From assembly GCA_900770525.1 (NCBI GenBank), contig CAAHDT010000010.1, forward strand, positions 1-64,000: a stretch of DNA of 64,000 nucleotides, read 5' to 3'. Below, one piece after another: positions 1-8,643 of the stretch (positions within the stretch are counted from its first letter, which is position 1; each line of letters begins with the position of its first letter). The translations under genes were made by a program, and so were the position numbers. This stretch comes from Candidatus Gastranaerophilales bacterium. Its GTDB lineage: Bacteria > Cyanobacteriota > Vampirovibrionia > Gastranaerophilales > Gastranaerophilaceae. The notes under the pieces are model-generated. The model saw only the letters and a program-made list of their open reading frames with translations. It ran no database searches and had not been told where the DNA came from.

Positions 1-516
1 TATGAGATAAACGGTACAGGCAAACCTAATAAGCTGAGTAATGATGTAGTTTTATTTAATGCAAATAAGTTAGGAAATGCCTGCGCAATAGAGTTAAATG
101 GTAAATGTTTTGGAGCTCCATTTACACCAAAACCACTAACAAAAGCAGAATGCGAAGCAGAGAAAGGAAACCTTGGCATAAAGGGTTGCTACTACAACGA
201 TGATCGCTGGGCAGGTGCAGTAAAACAATGTGGAGGGGTAAGCAAAATGCCAACAATGGATGACCTAGCAAAACTAGCGAGTCAATTATACAATGGCAAC
301 CCAAGTATAGGAGCTTCCCAACGTGTAGACAACCTTCAATGGGATCAAGATGCAGCAACTGCTCTAGGCTTTACCTCACCTAACTTCTGGGTTTGGTCGG
401 GTGAGGAGTACAAAAGCGACTACGCGTACTACCGCTACTTCTACTCTACGGGCTCGTACTACAACAATGGCCTCCGCTGGGCCACGAGCAATCAGGCGGT
501 TTGTATCGCTGATTAA
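1..516 (+). CDS. 3' part of a secreted/prepilin-like protein with a C-type-lectin-like, variable-looking tail
   Basis: The reading frame is open from base 1 to a TAA at 514-516, giving about 171 residues; the start lies outside the window. The visible part is Cys-rich (about six Cys) and ends with a Trp/Tyr/Asn/Gly-rich segment (FWVWSGEEY, then a run rich in Tyr, then NNGLRWATSNQAVCIAD). This pattern resembles the C-terminal lectin-like folds of formylglycine-enzyme-like and 'major paralogous' proteins, which diversity-generating retroelements (DGRs) often target. Codons in the last ~40 positions end mostly in C or G (all the Tyr codons there are TAC), unlike most of the AT-rich window. Being the tail of a type IV prepilin-like protein is a guess, based on similar proteins in this lineage and on two prepilin genes elsewhere in the window. 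Function is unknown; no reverse transcriptase or template repeat is in the window. Confidence 0.6.
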   Translation, partial: YEINGTGKPNKLSNDVVLFNANKLGNACAIELNGKCFGAPFTPKPLTKAECEAEKGNLGIKGCYYNDDRWAGAVKQCGGVSKMPTMDDLAKLASQLYNGNPSIGASQRVDNLQWDQDAATALGFTSPNFWVWSGEEYKSDYAYYRYFYSTGSYYNNGLRWATSNQAVCIAD

Positions 517-550
517 TAATGCTTGAAATTAAGAATAGCAAATAACATTT

Positions 551-587
551 AAGGGGAGACATTTGTCTACCCTTTGTATTTTTTTTG
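551..587 (+). terminator. intrinsic terminator of the left-edge gene
   Basis: A ten-base stem (AAGGGGAGAC with GTCTACCCTT, one G/A mismatch) with an ATTT loop is followed by a T-rich tract at 577-586. It lies 35 bases after the stop. Confidence 0.75.
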
Positions 588-603
588 AAACTTGAATAAC
601 ATC

Positions 604-632
604 TTGTAAAAAACACAAGAATAATGTATAAT
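604..632 (+). promoter_or_regulatory. sigma-70 type promoter of the PilZ gene
   Basis: TTGTAA at 604-609, a 17-base spacer, and TATAAT at 627-632. It gives a short leader before the GAGAGG ribosome binding site of the gene at 667. Confidence 0.6.
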
Positions 633-666
633 ATGGGCAAGAGAGATTATTTGAGAGGTTAAGCAG

Positions 667-1260
667 ATGAGAGAGTTAATAGAAAAAGGTCAACGTATTA
701 CTATGGTTCCGGCAAATTTTAAATGCGCCAACAAAGGTACCGTTACTGAGGTTGCAGATAACGGGTTTACTTTAGAGTTGGATTACGATTCTGACGGTAT
801 TTTGAAAAACAACTATTGCGAGTTTTATACGAATACTGCTCATGGTACCTTGTATTTTGAATCTTATGCAAAAGATATTGCTGACAAAACTCTTAAAATC
901 GCAAGTCCTGCTCGTCATAAATTCTTGCAAAGAAGAAAGTTTACGCGTATCAAATTTATGCATGAACTTGAAGTTAAGTCTGAATCAGGTTCTTCCTACA
1001 AAATTACAACTCTTGATATTTCAGCAGGTGGTATGAAATTTAAGACTTCTGAGAATATGGACATTGAAGGAAAATACCAAGTTACTCTTCCTTTAACGGA
1101 AGATATGAGTGTTACTTGTACTTATTTGCCTATCAGAATTGAAAAAGGTGAAGATGGTGCATATACACATTCCGGTCGTTTTTTATTCAATGAAAATAAG
1201 GACAGAATGACTTTAATCCAGTATTGCACTAAGAGAAGTATTGAAATTAATAACAAGTAG
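667..1260 (+). CDS. PilZ-domain protein, probable c-di-GMP effector
   Basis: 197 residues. The C-terminal half has the two PilZ signatures: RRKFTR (the RxxxR motif) near residue 89 and DISAGG (D/NxSxxG) near 117. Together these bind cyclic di-GMP in known PilZ proteins. The N-terminal ~85 residues look like the YcgR-type beta-barrel flanking domain. There is no signal peptide or membrane segment, so it is presumably cytoplasmic. GAGAGG lies nine bases before the ATG. The stop falls inside the possible 5' end of the next gene, suggesting co-transcription. PilZ effectors usually control motility, pili or polysaccharide export; the partner here is unknown. Confidence 0.85.
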   Translation: MRELIEKGQRITMVPANFKCANKGTVTEVADNGFTLELDYDSDGILKNNYCEFYTNTAHGTLYFESYAKDIADKTLKIASPARHKFLQRRKFTRIKFMHELEVKSESGSSYKITTLDISAGGMKFKTSENMDIEGKYQVTLPLTEDMSVTCTYLPIRIEKGEDGAYTHSGRFLFNENKDRMTLIQYCTKRSIEINNK

Positions 1261-1267
1261 GTGTAAT

Positions 1268-2308
1268 TTGGGGCTGGTTAGTTTACTTAGAAAAAGTTGT
1301 AGAAAGTCGCTTTTTACAACTCCGTCACATTCTCAGGAGTATTTCATATTCCATAAGTTGAGAAACTTATATAAATATGATATTTCAGAAACCGAATGCC
1401 ACAATCCGGAACAGGCGCTTGAAGAGGCTGAATTAGAGACTACAAAAATTTATGGGACAAAGACTACTAAGTTTTTAACAAACGGTTCTTCTAGTGGGAT
1501 AATCGCTTCGGTTTTGGCATGTGTTAAGACTGGTGAAAAAGTTTTGTTGTGGCGAGATGCTCATTCTTGTCATCATAATGCTGTTAAACTTGCAGGTGCT
1601 GTTCCTGTTTACTATGATTTGAAAATAAATGATGAATGGGATGTTCCGGAACAAACTACGCCTGAAATTTTAGAACAATATCTTAAGAATAATAATATTT
1701 CAGCTGTAATTATAACTTCTCCAAGTTATGAGGGGATTGTTTCTCCAATTCAAGATATAAAAGAGCTTTGCCAAAAATATGGAGTTTACCTGATTGTAGA
1801 TGAGGCGCATGGAGCTTTGTATCCGTTTTCTGATAAGTTGCCGCAAAGTGCTGTAAATATTGCTGATTTTACTGTTCAATCGTTGCATAAAACCGCCGGA
1901 GGACTGAACCCGACAGCTTTGGTTCACACAAATAGTGATTGTGACCTGAATAGTGCGCTTAAACTTATTTCCACAACATCTCCGTCTTATCCTATATTGG
2001 CATCGATTGAAGCTAATATTAAGTTTCTTAATTCAAAGCGTGGCAGAAAAAAGATTGAAACCTTAATTAGCGATATTGAAAATCTCAAAAAAGAGTGTCA
2101 GAATTGTCGTTTCTTTGGGGATGATATCACTAAAATATTGGTGAAAGTTCCTAATATGTCTGGTTTTGAACTATCTAAAAGATTATATGACAGATATAAT
2201 ATTGAAGATGAAAAGACGAATGAAAAATCTACTATGCTTCTAACCGGTATTGGAACTTCAAAACAGAAATTAATTCGTTTAAAAAATGCCTTGAAACATA
2301 TTTGTTAA
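1268..2308 (+). CDS. PLP-dependent Orn/Lys/Arg decarboxylase-like protein (short form)
   Basis: About 346 residues from a TTG at 1268, preceded by AGGTG at 1259-1263; an upstream TTG at 1241, inside the pilZ gene, is the other possible start. It matches the fold-type-I major domain of the ornithine/lysine/arginine decarboxylase family: TNGSSSGI cofactor loop, DEAHGAL (Asp178, His181) and SLHKTAGGL with the Schiff-base lysine at about 208. It is shorter than canonical decarboxylases (about 450-700 residues) because most of the C-terminal domain is missing, as in many short gut-bacterial homologues. Substrate cannot be told from the sequence; arginine, ornithine or lysine are the family options. 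It follows the PilZ gene with no gap. Confidence 0.75.
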   Translation: MGLVSLLRKSCRKSLFTTPSHSQEYFIFHKLRNLYKYDISETECHNPEQALEEAELETTKIYGTKTTKFLTNGSSSGIIASVLACVKTGEKVLLWRDAHSCHHNAVKLAGAVPVYYDLKINDEWDVPEQTTPEILEQYLKNNNISAVIITSPSYEGIVSPIQDIKELCQKYGVYLIVDEAHGALYPFSDKLPQSAVNIADFTVQSLHKTAGGLNPTALVHTNSDCDLNSALKLISTTSPSYPILASIEANIKFLNSKRGRKKIETLISDIENLKKECQNCRFFGDDITKILVKVPNMSGFELSKRLYDRYNIEDEKTNEKSTMLLTGIGTSKQKLIRLKNALKHIC

Positions 2309-2369
2309 GAAATATTAATCATTTCTAATTCCGTAAAATCCTTGTGTTTAGCCTGTTTTCACTAAATGG

Positions 2370-2416
2370 TTGCTTTTTCCAAGAAAGAAAAAGGCAATTT
2401 TTGAGAGCAAAAATTG
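2370..2416 (+). terminator. two adjoining hairpins after the decarboxylase gene
   Basis: Hairpin 1 (2370-2397, TTGC/GCAA with TTTTTC/GAAAAA) is followed by five T. Hairpin 2 (2395-2416, CAATTTTTG with CAAAAATTG) shares three bases with it, so the two compete slightly. The first is probably the decarboxylase terminator; the second may be leader structure for the next gene. Confidence 0.5.
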
Positions 2417-2472
2417 TTTATAAGTGTACAGGGATAAATTAAGTAATTTAAAACGGGGAAAGGACAGGGATT

Positions 2473-4002
2473 ATGGCAGACAGAATTGGTGCTGATGAAT
2501 TGTTGGTAAAACAAAATTTACAGTCAAAAGCGGTAAATCCACAACCAACAACTAAGCAGGAAACAAAAACTCCTATTTTTATGGCGGACAAAGATGTATC
2601 TACAGTAAAACCGGAAGATGCAAAAAAGATTGGTGATTTTTTAAACAGTAAGGAAGCAAGAGCCGCTCGTCAAGTTGAGTTGGAAAATTATCTTCTTACT
2701 CAAAAAACTGAGGGCGGTTATAGAAAATATACCGTAGCGCAAGCAGAAGAACTTGCAAAATATCAAGTTAAAAACGAAATGGAACAAGCAAAAGCTAAAG
2801 TGACTATTCCATTCACAAACGAAGAACAATATAAAGCATTTAAGCAAACATTAAAAGAGCAAGGTGCTGAAAAACTTTACAATGTTACATTAATCAAAAA
2901 CAAAAAAGTTCTTGGTATGATTAACCAAAATCCTGAAAAATATTATTTACAGGATAAAAACGGACAGCTAGTAAAAGATAAAAACGGTGCATATATCTTA
3001 GACCCAGACAAATATAAAGCTGAAATGGTTCAAGATACAAGCGCATATCGTTTGACACTAAAAGACAGAGCTGAACATGCACAAGAACGTGGTATCAGCA
3101 AAAATGCAGAAAAAGATGCCGTAAAAGCAGCAGGTTTGGCTTATAAAAAGGATAGAACTTGGTTATATCGTAGCTTAATGGCTGGCGGTGCCGTAGCTGC
3201 CGGTGTATTTGGTGGCGCTACCGCAACTGCTGTCGCTACTGCCGATGCAGCCGCAACAGGTGGTTGTAGCGGTGCAAATGCAGATGCTGCTGCAAAAGCT
3301 GTAGCTCATAACCATTTAGGTCAAATTTTAGGGGCAGCCGGTATGTTAATCGGTGCAGCTTTTGTAAAAGACAAAGATGCTAAAACAAATCATAGGTTAG
3401 AAGCTTACGATGCATTTAAACAACCGGAACAAGCTGAAAAGCCGGAAGAAACCCCACCGGTTCAGCAAGAACCTGAAAAACCTGAAAAACCAGAAAATCC
3501 GGTTCAAGAAACTCCACAGGTTCAACCGGAAGAAGAATGTGATCCACCTTGTATGAAGCCTCAAGAACTTCCTGCAACCGGTAAGAAAATTCCTATCATT
3601 AAAGGTGGTGGACCTTACCATTACGCCCAACTTTATGTTGATGCTGATGGTAAACCAATCAAAAAGGGTACTCCATTGTTCAAGGAATTGCAAAAGAAAT
3701 TGAGTGCCGGTGAGTTTGCAATCAAGAATGTTGATAGACAACATAGAGAACTTGCAGAATCAATTGACTTAAAAGGCGGAACTGTTCATTTGGCAGACAA
3801 TGCAGCAGAAAAAGCTAAGAAAGGTTTTGCAGATGCAAGAGTTGTCAGAGGTACCGGTGACAGAAAATACGCAAGAGTTAAACGTAACGGAAAATGGATT
3901 GTTGTTTACTGTACTGACGGGAAACAAGTTCCTGGTACCGGCAAATACGACAGTGCTCAAGATGCACAAAATGCTATAAATAAAGCTCAAGCAAAAAAAT
4001 AA
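2473..4002 (+). CDS. large protein of unknown function with Ala/Gly-rich hydrophobic centre
   Basis: 509 residues, not recognised. Residues 1-230 are charged and helical. Two hydrophobic Ala/Gly-rich segments lie at about 234-262 and 282-298, and may be membrane-inserting. Residues ~314-362 form a Pro/Glu-rich linker with repeated PEKPEKPE-type units. A Lys-rich C-terminal domain (about 380-509) contains a CDPPC pair just before it. The ATG is preceded by GGGGAAAGGA. It stands alone between terminators. The architecture suggests a membrane-linked protein with one soluble domain held away by a stiff linker. It looks lineage-specific; no enzymatic motif is visible. Confidence 0.7.
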   Translation: MADRIGADELLVKQNLQSKAVNPQPTTKQETKTPIFMADKDVSTVKPEDAKKIGDFLNSKEARAARQVELENYLLTQKTEGGYRKYTVAQAEELAKYQVKNEMEQAKAKVTIPFTNEEQYKAFKQTLKEQGAEKLYNVTLIKNKKVLGMINQNPEKYYLQDKNGQLVKDKNGAYILDPDKYKAEMVQDTSAYRLTLKDRAEHAQERGISKNAEKDAVKAAGLAYKKDRTWLYRSLMAGGAVAAGVFGGATATAVATADAAATGGCSGANADAAAKAVAHNHLGQILGAAGMLIGAAFVKDKDAKTNHRLEAYDAFKQPEQAEKPEETPPVQQEPEKPEKPENPVQETPQVQPEEECDPPCMKPQELPATGKKIPIIKGGGPYHYAQLYVDADGKPIKKGTPLFKELQKKLSAGEFAIKNVDRQHRELAESIDLKGGTVHLADNAAEKAKKGFADARVVRGTGDRKYARVKRNGKWIVVYCTDGKQVPGTGKYDSAQDAQNAINKAQAKK

Positions 4003-4037
4003 ATTATCCCAATAATTATCCCCCTTTCTCTATATAA

Positions 4038-4065
4038 AAATCCCCCTTTGTAAAAAGGGGGATTT
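4038..4065. terminator. bidirectional terminator between convergent genes
   Basis: A perfect 12-base stem (AAATCCCCCTTT with AAAGGGGGATTT) and GTAA loop, with T-rich flanks on both strands. It serves the 2473 gene and the AAA+ gene. Confidence 0.85.
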
Positions 4066-4084
4066 CTTTATATTCTTATTTCGT

Positions 4085-5578
4085 TTAACCAATATAGTTT
4101 AAACTTTTATTTGTTTTTACTGTTGCATTTGCTGTAGAAGAACCTGAAAATCCGATTGATGGTCTATTTTGTTTTGATTGGTAGTATTCTTCTTTAACCT
4201 TCATATTTTGATTTTCTGCAACAGGTGTGTTAAAGTCAGATGCAAGCATATCACGTCTGTTGTCTTTTCTTGCAATAAGAGCTGCTTTATCTGTCAAAAT
4301 GGTTAAATCTCTATTTGAAAAACCTTTAGTTAATTTTACTACTTTGTCAAGTTCTTCGTCATTTTTTGCCAAAGGTATACCTTTGGTTCTTTTATTCAAA
4401 AGAACCTTTAAAACTTCCTTCCTTGTTTTATCATCAGGTAAGCCGATGTATATTTTGTCTTCAAATCTGCTCTTGATAGCATCGTCAAGTTGGTCAAAGC
4501 AGTTTGTTGCACCTAGAATGTAAACATTTTTGCTACGGGCTTCTTCAATGATTTGTAACAATGTACTAACAAGTTTCGCATCTTCGACTCCATTATCGTC
4601 ACCTTTCCGGCGTCTTGTCATTGACTCCATTTCGTCCATAAGCAAGAATACCGGTTTTCCTGTATCATTAGCTACTTTAGCGGCATAGTCGTATGCAGAT
4701 TGAACGTTAGTAGCACTTTTATTTACATACTCTGAACCGGCTTTCGCAATTTTTAAACTGTATAAAGGAATACCGCTTTCAGCAGATAATGCTTGTATAA
4801 TAGCAGTCTTACCACACCCCGGAGGTCCGTATAACAATTCTCCGCGAGGTGCTTTTTTCCCGTATTCAATTTCGTCTAACTTAGCTTCTTCCGGATGGTT
4901 TAACGGGTAGATAACTTTATCAACCAATATATCTTTTAATTCCTCCATGCCGCCTAGACTTGAAAATCCTGTTGGAGTGTATTCGTTAGGAACAAATTTT
5001 TCTACGTATTTTTCTCCTGGGTGCGGCTTTTCTTTTTTCTTAGCTTTGTATTGGTCGATATATTTACCCTCTTCACTGTTCGGGTCGATTTTTTTAGAGT
5101 CATCTTCATCTGCTTTTTTAAACTCTATTTTGACAACGGCATCTTCAGGAGGCATTTTATTGGCTTCTTGGAATACTTGACTGAATTCTTCGTCACTCAT
5201 TAGTGATTCAGATATAGACTTTAGCCAATGAAAATCGTCTTTAATTTTTTTGGTTTTTATTTCTTTCTTATAACCATCCATTTCCGTTTTTCTGTAATTC
5301 AGTTCAGGAAATCTTTCGTCAAGGATGTCTGTAACTACCGGTTTTAACTGTAGGAATATATCTTTAGCATATCCCTCAAGTAATGGATTTTTTTCTTTTT
5401 GGGTAGAACGAATGATATCCTCCATATTGTTACAATATTCATTCGACTTAAGTAAAACATTCGCTGCGAGTTTATTTCCTTTAGCATGTTTTAATTTGTC
5501 ATTAACCTTGTCATTTAACTCTTTGTTATATCCGAAATTTATCGGGCTGCTATAACTGTTTACGCTGTTTATTCTCAT
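4085..5578 (-). CDS. AAA+ ATPase, spastin/FtsH-like single ring module
   Basis: 497 residues. One AAA+ module occupies about 205-450: Walker A GPPGCGKT at 251-258, Walker B LLMDE at 312-316, sensor 1 GATN near 356, and an SRF arginine finger at 370-372. The N-terminal ~200 residues are charged and helical and match nothing I know; no protease, zinc or membrane motif is present, so it is not FtsH. It begins MRINSVNSYSSPINFGYN and ends with IGFSGSS, two copies of an I-x-F-x-G-like motif also seen on another protein here. GGAG precedes the ATG. A protein-remodelling ATPase of unknown substrate. Confidence 0.8.
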   Translation of the reverse strand: MRINSVNSYSSPINFGYNKELNDKVNDKLKHAKGNKLAANVLLKSNEYCNNMEDIIRSTQKEKNPLLEGYAKDIFLQLKPVVTDILDERFPELNYRKTEMDGYKKEIKTKKIKDDFHWLKSISESLMSDEEFSQVFQEANKMPPEDAVVKIEFKKADEDDSKKIDPNSEEGKYIDQYKAKKKEKPHPGEKYVEKFVPNEYTPTGFSSLGGMEELKDILVDKVIYPLNHPEEAKLDEIEYGKKAPRGELLYGPPGCGKTAIIQALSAESGIPLYSLKIAKAGSEYVNKSATNVQSAYDYAAKVANDTGKPVFLLMDEMESMTRRRKGDDNGVEDAKLVSTLLQIIEEARSKNVYILGATNCFDQLDDAIKSRFEDKIYIGLPDDKTRKEVLKVLLNKRTKGIPLAKNDEELDKVVKLTKGFSNRDLTILTDKAALIARKDNRRDMLASDFNTPVAENQNMKVKEEYYQSKQNRPSIGFSGSSTANATVKTNKSLNYIG

Positions 5579-5714
5579 CTACTAACATCTCCATCAGATA
5601 TGTAATGTATGTACAATACTCCTAAAAAAATGTTTTTGCTACTTTTGTAACAAAAGTTTACAAGATGGTGTATAAAAGTCTGATTTTAGCATATTAAAAA
5701 GGACTAACGGTGCT

Positions 5715-6881
5715 TTATTTATCTGTAGGAGCCCCATTCATTGGTAGTTTAAACCAGAAAGTACTACCTGATTTTAGTTTAGATTTAAAACCGATACTCC
5801 CCTTATGGGCATTAATAATCATTTTGCATAAAGCAAGCCCGATTCCGGAACCCTGTTGTCTTTTCAATAAATCTCGATTTACTTGTGAGAAAAAATTAAA
5901 AATAAGATTGTAATCTTTTTTGCGAATTCCATCGCCGGTATCCTTTATTTCAAATACAAAATTTTGTTTTTCATCTATATAAGTAACAATTGTAATTGTT
6001 CCATTGACTTTATTAAACTTGATGGCATTTGAGATGAGATTATAAATCAGTTGCTGAAAACGACGTAAATCTGCAGTTATCTCAACATCCATCAAGGTAT
6101 ATAACATTTTAACGTTCTTCTTTTTTATTGTTTCTTCAAAACTTAAGATAATATTTTCAATAATGGATTTTGGACGGATTTTAGAGTATGACAATTCAAG
6201 AGTTTTAAATTCTGCTCTTGATACATCCAAAATATCCTGAATAAGGCTTAATAAAAATCTTGAGCTTTTAGAAATGTTGTCTATGTATTTATATTCAGGT
6301 GTTCCAAAAATTTTGGGTTTAAGAATGTCTGAAAATCCGATTATTGAGTTTAGTGGAGTTTTATATTCATGTGAAATGCTTGCTAAAAAGTGGATTTTTT
6401 GCTTATTAGTTTCTTCTAGTGCATTTTTTAGTGATAAAACTTCAAGTCTTGAATTGAAATACTCCATAGCAATATTAATAATGTTTATGACGTCTTTAGC
6501 AGAGTTTTCGAATATAATAGTTGCAAATCCGACTAGATTTTCGCCTATGGTTATAGGCAAAACGATAGTTTTATCATTTGAGAGTTTTTCCAACAGGTCA
6601 ATAATTTCGGTTGTTTCGTAACCGTCATTAAATAAATCTGTTCCTATTGTGTAGATTTTATGGGCTTTGTTTTTTATCTCATTTTTAAAAGGTTTTACAT
6701 GAAAAGATTTGAAAAGTGCTGTCTTTTCTATATCTTGAGTGTTAATATAGATAGAACAATATTGGGCTGACAGTTCTTCTGCAAGCTCTGTTGTGAATTC
6801 TTTTGCTAATTTAGGGATGTCAGATATTGTATTAAGTTTTTTCAAAAATTTTGCCAAGAAATTTTCATATAAAATATTCAT
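5715..6881 (-). CDS. sensor histidine kinase with GAF-like input domain
   Basis: 388 residues from ATG at 6881; an in-frame upstream ATG would run into gmk and is not favoured. A GAF-like domain covers about 20-150. HisKA holds SISHEYKTPLN with the phospho-accepting His at about 171. HATPase_c holds the N box NLISNAIKFN (281-290), G1 DTGDG (314-318) and G2 GSGIGLAL (344-351). No transmembrane segment is visible, so it is probably a soluble sensor. No response regulator gene is adjacent, so its partner is elsewhere. It starts 14 bases from the divergent gmk start. Confidence 0.9.
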   Translation of the reverse strand: MNILYENFLAKFLKKLNTISDIPKLAKEFTTELAEELSAQYCSIYINTQDIEKTALFKSFHVKPFKNEIKNKAHKIYTIGTDLFNDGYETTEIIDLLEKLSNDKTIVLPITIGENLVGFATIIFENSAKDVINIINIAMEYFNSRLEVLSLKNALEETNKQKIHFLASISHEYKTPLNSIIGFSDILKPKIFGTPEYKYIDNISKSSRFLLSLIQDILDVSRAEFKTLELSYSKIRPKSIIENIILSFEETIKKKNVKMLYTLMDVEITADLRRFQQLIYNLISNAIKFNKVNGTITIVTYIDEKQNFVFEIKDTGDGIRKKDYNLIFNFFSQVNRDLLKRQQGSGIGLALCKMIINAHKGSIGFKSKLKSGSTFWFKLPMNGAPTDK

Positions 6882-6895
6882 TGTATAATTATAGT

Positions 6896-7468
6896 ATGAA
6901 CAAAAATTTGAGCAAAAAATTATTCGTAATATCAGGATCATCTGGCGTCGGAAAAGGTACTGTTTTAAAAGCTTTTTTAAGCAGAAACCCGTCTTTTATG
7001 CTGTCGATTTCGTGCACAACAAGAAAGCCCCGTGAGGGAGAAGTTGATGGTATAAATTACTTTTTCTTGTCGAAAGAAAAATTTAAAGAATGTATTGAAA
7101 ATGATAAATTCTTAGAATGGGCAGAGTTTGCCGGTAACTTCTATGGAACAAAAAGAAAATATATTAAACAATGCCTTGAAGAAGGCAAAGATATAATCTT
7201 GGAGATAGAAACAAAAGGGGCTCTACAAGTAAAAAAACAAATGCCTGAAGCGGTATTGATATTTATAGCTCCACCATCTTTAGAAGCACTTGAACAACGA
7301 CTTCGCGGTCGACATACCGAAGATGAAGAAACTATTCAAAAAAGATTGAATGAAGTTAAAGCCGAACTGGAACTTGCTAAACAATATGATTATAAAGTTG
7401 TAAATGACAACCTTGAAGATGCAGTTAATACATTAGAAAAAATAATAACCGGAGAACAAAAATGTTAA
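6896..7468 (+). CDS. gmk: guanylate kinase
   Basis: 190 residues, the usual length. It phosphorylates GMP to GDP with ATP. P-loop GSSGVGKGT at 14-22, GMP-binding STTRKPREGEV-type segment (SCTTRKPREGE), and GRHTEDEETI lid region are present. The start is chosen at 6896, where the family alignment begins. There is no ribosome binding site; TATAAT at 6884-6889 lies six bases before the ATG, so the mRNA is probably leaderless. Its 3' end overlaps coaBC by seven bases. First gene of a gmk-coaBC-nif3-like operon. Confidence 0.95.
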   Translation: MNKNLSKKLFVISGSSGVGKGTVLKAFLSRNPSFMLSISCTTRKPREGEVDGINYFFLSKEKFKECIENDKFLEWAEFAGNFYGTKRKYIKQCLEEGKDIILEIETKGALQVKKQMPEAVLIFIAPPSLEALEQRLRGRHTEDEETIQKRLNEVKAELELAKQYDYKVVNDNLEDAVNTLEKIITGEQKC

Positions 7469-8643
7469 GCGGGAAAAAAGTTTTAATCGGGATAACTGCC
7501 GGTATAGCAGCATATAAAATTTGTGAGTTAATCAGAATGTTCAAGCGACAAAATGCATCCGTTCGCGTCGTTTGTACGCCCAATGCTCTTAACTTTGTTT
7601 CAAAACTAACCCTCCAAACATTAAGTCAAAATGACGTTGGAGTTGACGAATTTAACATTGCGCAATTTAAACCGGAACATATTTCTTATGCTGATGAAGC
7701 TGATGTAATGGTAATTGCTCCGGCAACAGCAAATACTATCGGAAAACTTGCAAACGGAATTTGCGATAACTTGCTAACCTCAATTGCCTGTGCTTTTAAA
7801 AAGCCCATTCTTCTTGCACCTGCTATGAATACCGGCATGTGGGAAAACTGTTTTGTTCAAGAAAACATTCAGAAATTAAAAAATTCAGGCTACCAAATTT
7901 TAGAACCTGAAAGTGGATTTTTGGCTTGTGGAACAGATGGAAAAGGCAGATTGTGTGATTTGAATACAATTTTTGAGGCTACCGTTAAAATTTTAAATAC
8001 AGGGAAAAAACTTATTGGGCAAAAAATAGTTATTACTGCAGGCGGAACAATTGAGGAAATTGATTCTGTAAGATATATTTCAAATTATTCTTCTGGAAAA
8101 ATGGGGGTTGCTCTTGCCGATTGCGCATACTCACAAGGCGCAGATGTTATTCTGGTATCAACTATTGAAACTCAAAAGCCGTACCGAGTTGTTAAAGTAA
8201 AATCTGCACAAGAAATGGAAGAGGCTGTTAACAAAGAGTTTGATGGAGCTACTTGTATAATAATGGCGGCAGCTGTAGCTGATTACCGTGCAAAAGAGAT
8301 AATTAACCACAAAATGAAAAAAACTGAACAAGACGAAATTTCTGTTCAACTTGTAAAAAACCCCGATATTTTGAAGAATTTGTGTCAAAGAAAGAGCGGG
8401 AATAAGCCTGTTATTGTCGGATTTTGTGCCGAAAGTGAAAACTTGTTGCAAAATGCAAAAGAAAAAATCACAAGAAAAGGTTGTGATTTTCTCGTTGCAA
8501 ATGATATTTCAAGAAAAGATATCGGATTTTCAAGTGATTATAACGAAGTTTCAATTTTAAAAAAAGATGGAACGCTTATTACTGTCGCAAGAGCTACAAA
8601 AACTGAAATTGCCTCTAAAATTTTAGAGGTAATTTATGGATAA
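7462..8643 (+). CDS. coaBC: bifunctional phosphopantothenoylcysteine decarboxylase / phosphopantothenate-cysteine ligase
   Basis: 393 residues, full length. It carries out the two steps of coenzyme A synthesis from phosphopantothenate to phosphopantetheine. The N-terminal FMN-dependent decarboxylase (CoaC, about 1-190) has GITAGIAAYK, the active-site His in PEHISYAD, and PAMNTGMW. The C-terminal ligase (CoaB) has GGTIEEIDSVRYISNYSSGK and AAAVADYR. The start overlaps the gmk stop and its own stop overlaps the next start, implying translational coupling. Confidence 0.95.
   Translation: MLSGKKVLIGITAGIAAYKICELIRMFKRQNASVRVVCTPNALNFVSKLTLQTLSQNDVGVDEFNIAQFKPEHISYADEADVMVIAPATANTIGKLANGICDNLLTSIACAFKKPILLAPAMNTGMWENCFVQENIQKLKNSGYQILEPESGFLACGTDGKGRLCDLNTIFEATVKILNTGKKLIGQKIVITAGGTIEEIDSVRYISNYSSGKMGVALADCAYSQGADVILVSTIETQKPYRVVKVKSAQEMEEAVNKEFDGATCIIMAAAVADYRAKEIINHKMKKTEQDEISVQLVKNPDILKNLCQRKSGNKPVIVGFCAESENLLQNAKEKITRKGCDFLVANDISRKDIGFSSDYNEVSILKKDGTLITVARATKTEIASKILEVIYG

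Noticed and set aside
122..358. Minus-strand open frame opposite the left-edge gene
   Set aside because: Low-complexity Leu-rich shadow of the plus-strand gene, with no start signal.
517..666. DGR template repeat next to the variable-looking gene
   Set aside because: The bases after the gene hold only a terminator and a promoter; no near copy of the tail was seen.
3397..3744. Minus-strand frame rich in Phe and Arg
   Set aside because: It is the complement of the Lys/Pro/Glu-rich coding repeats of the 2473 gene.
6882..6941. Longer N-terminus for the histidine kinase
   Set aside because: It would run over the gmk promoter and start; the ATG at 6881 fits the family better.
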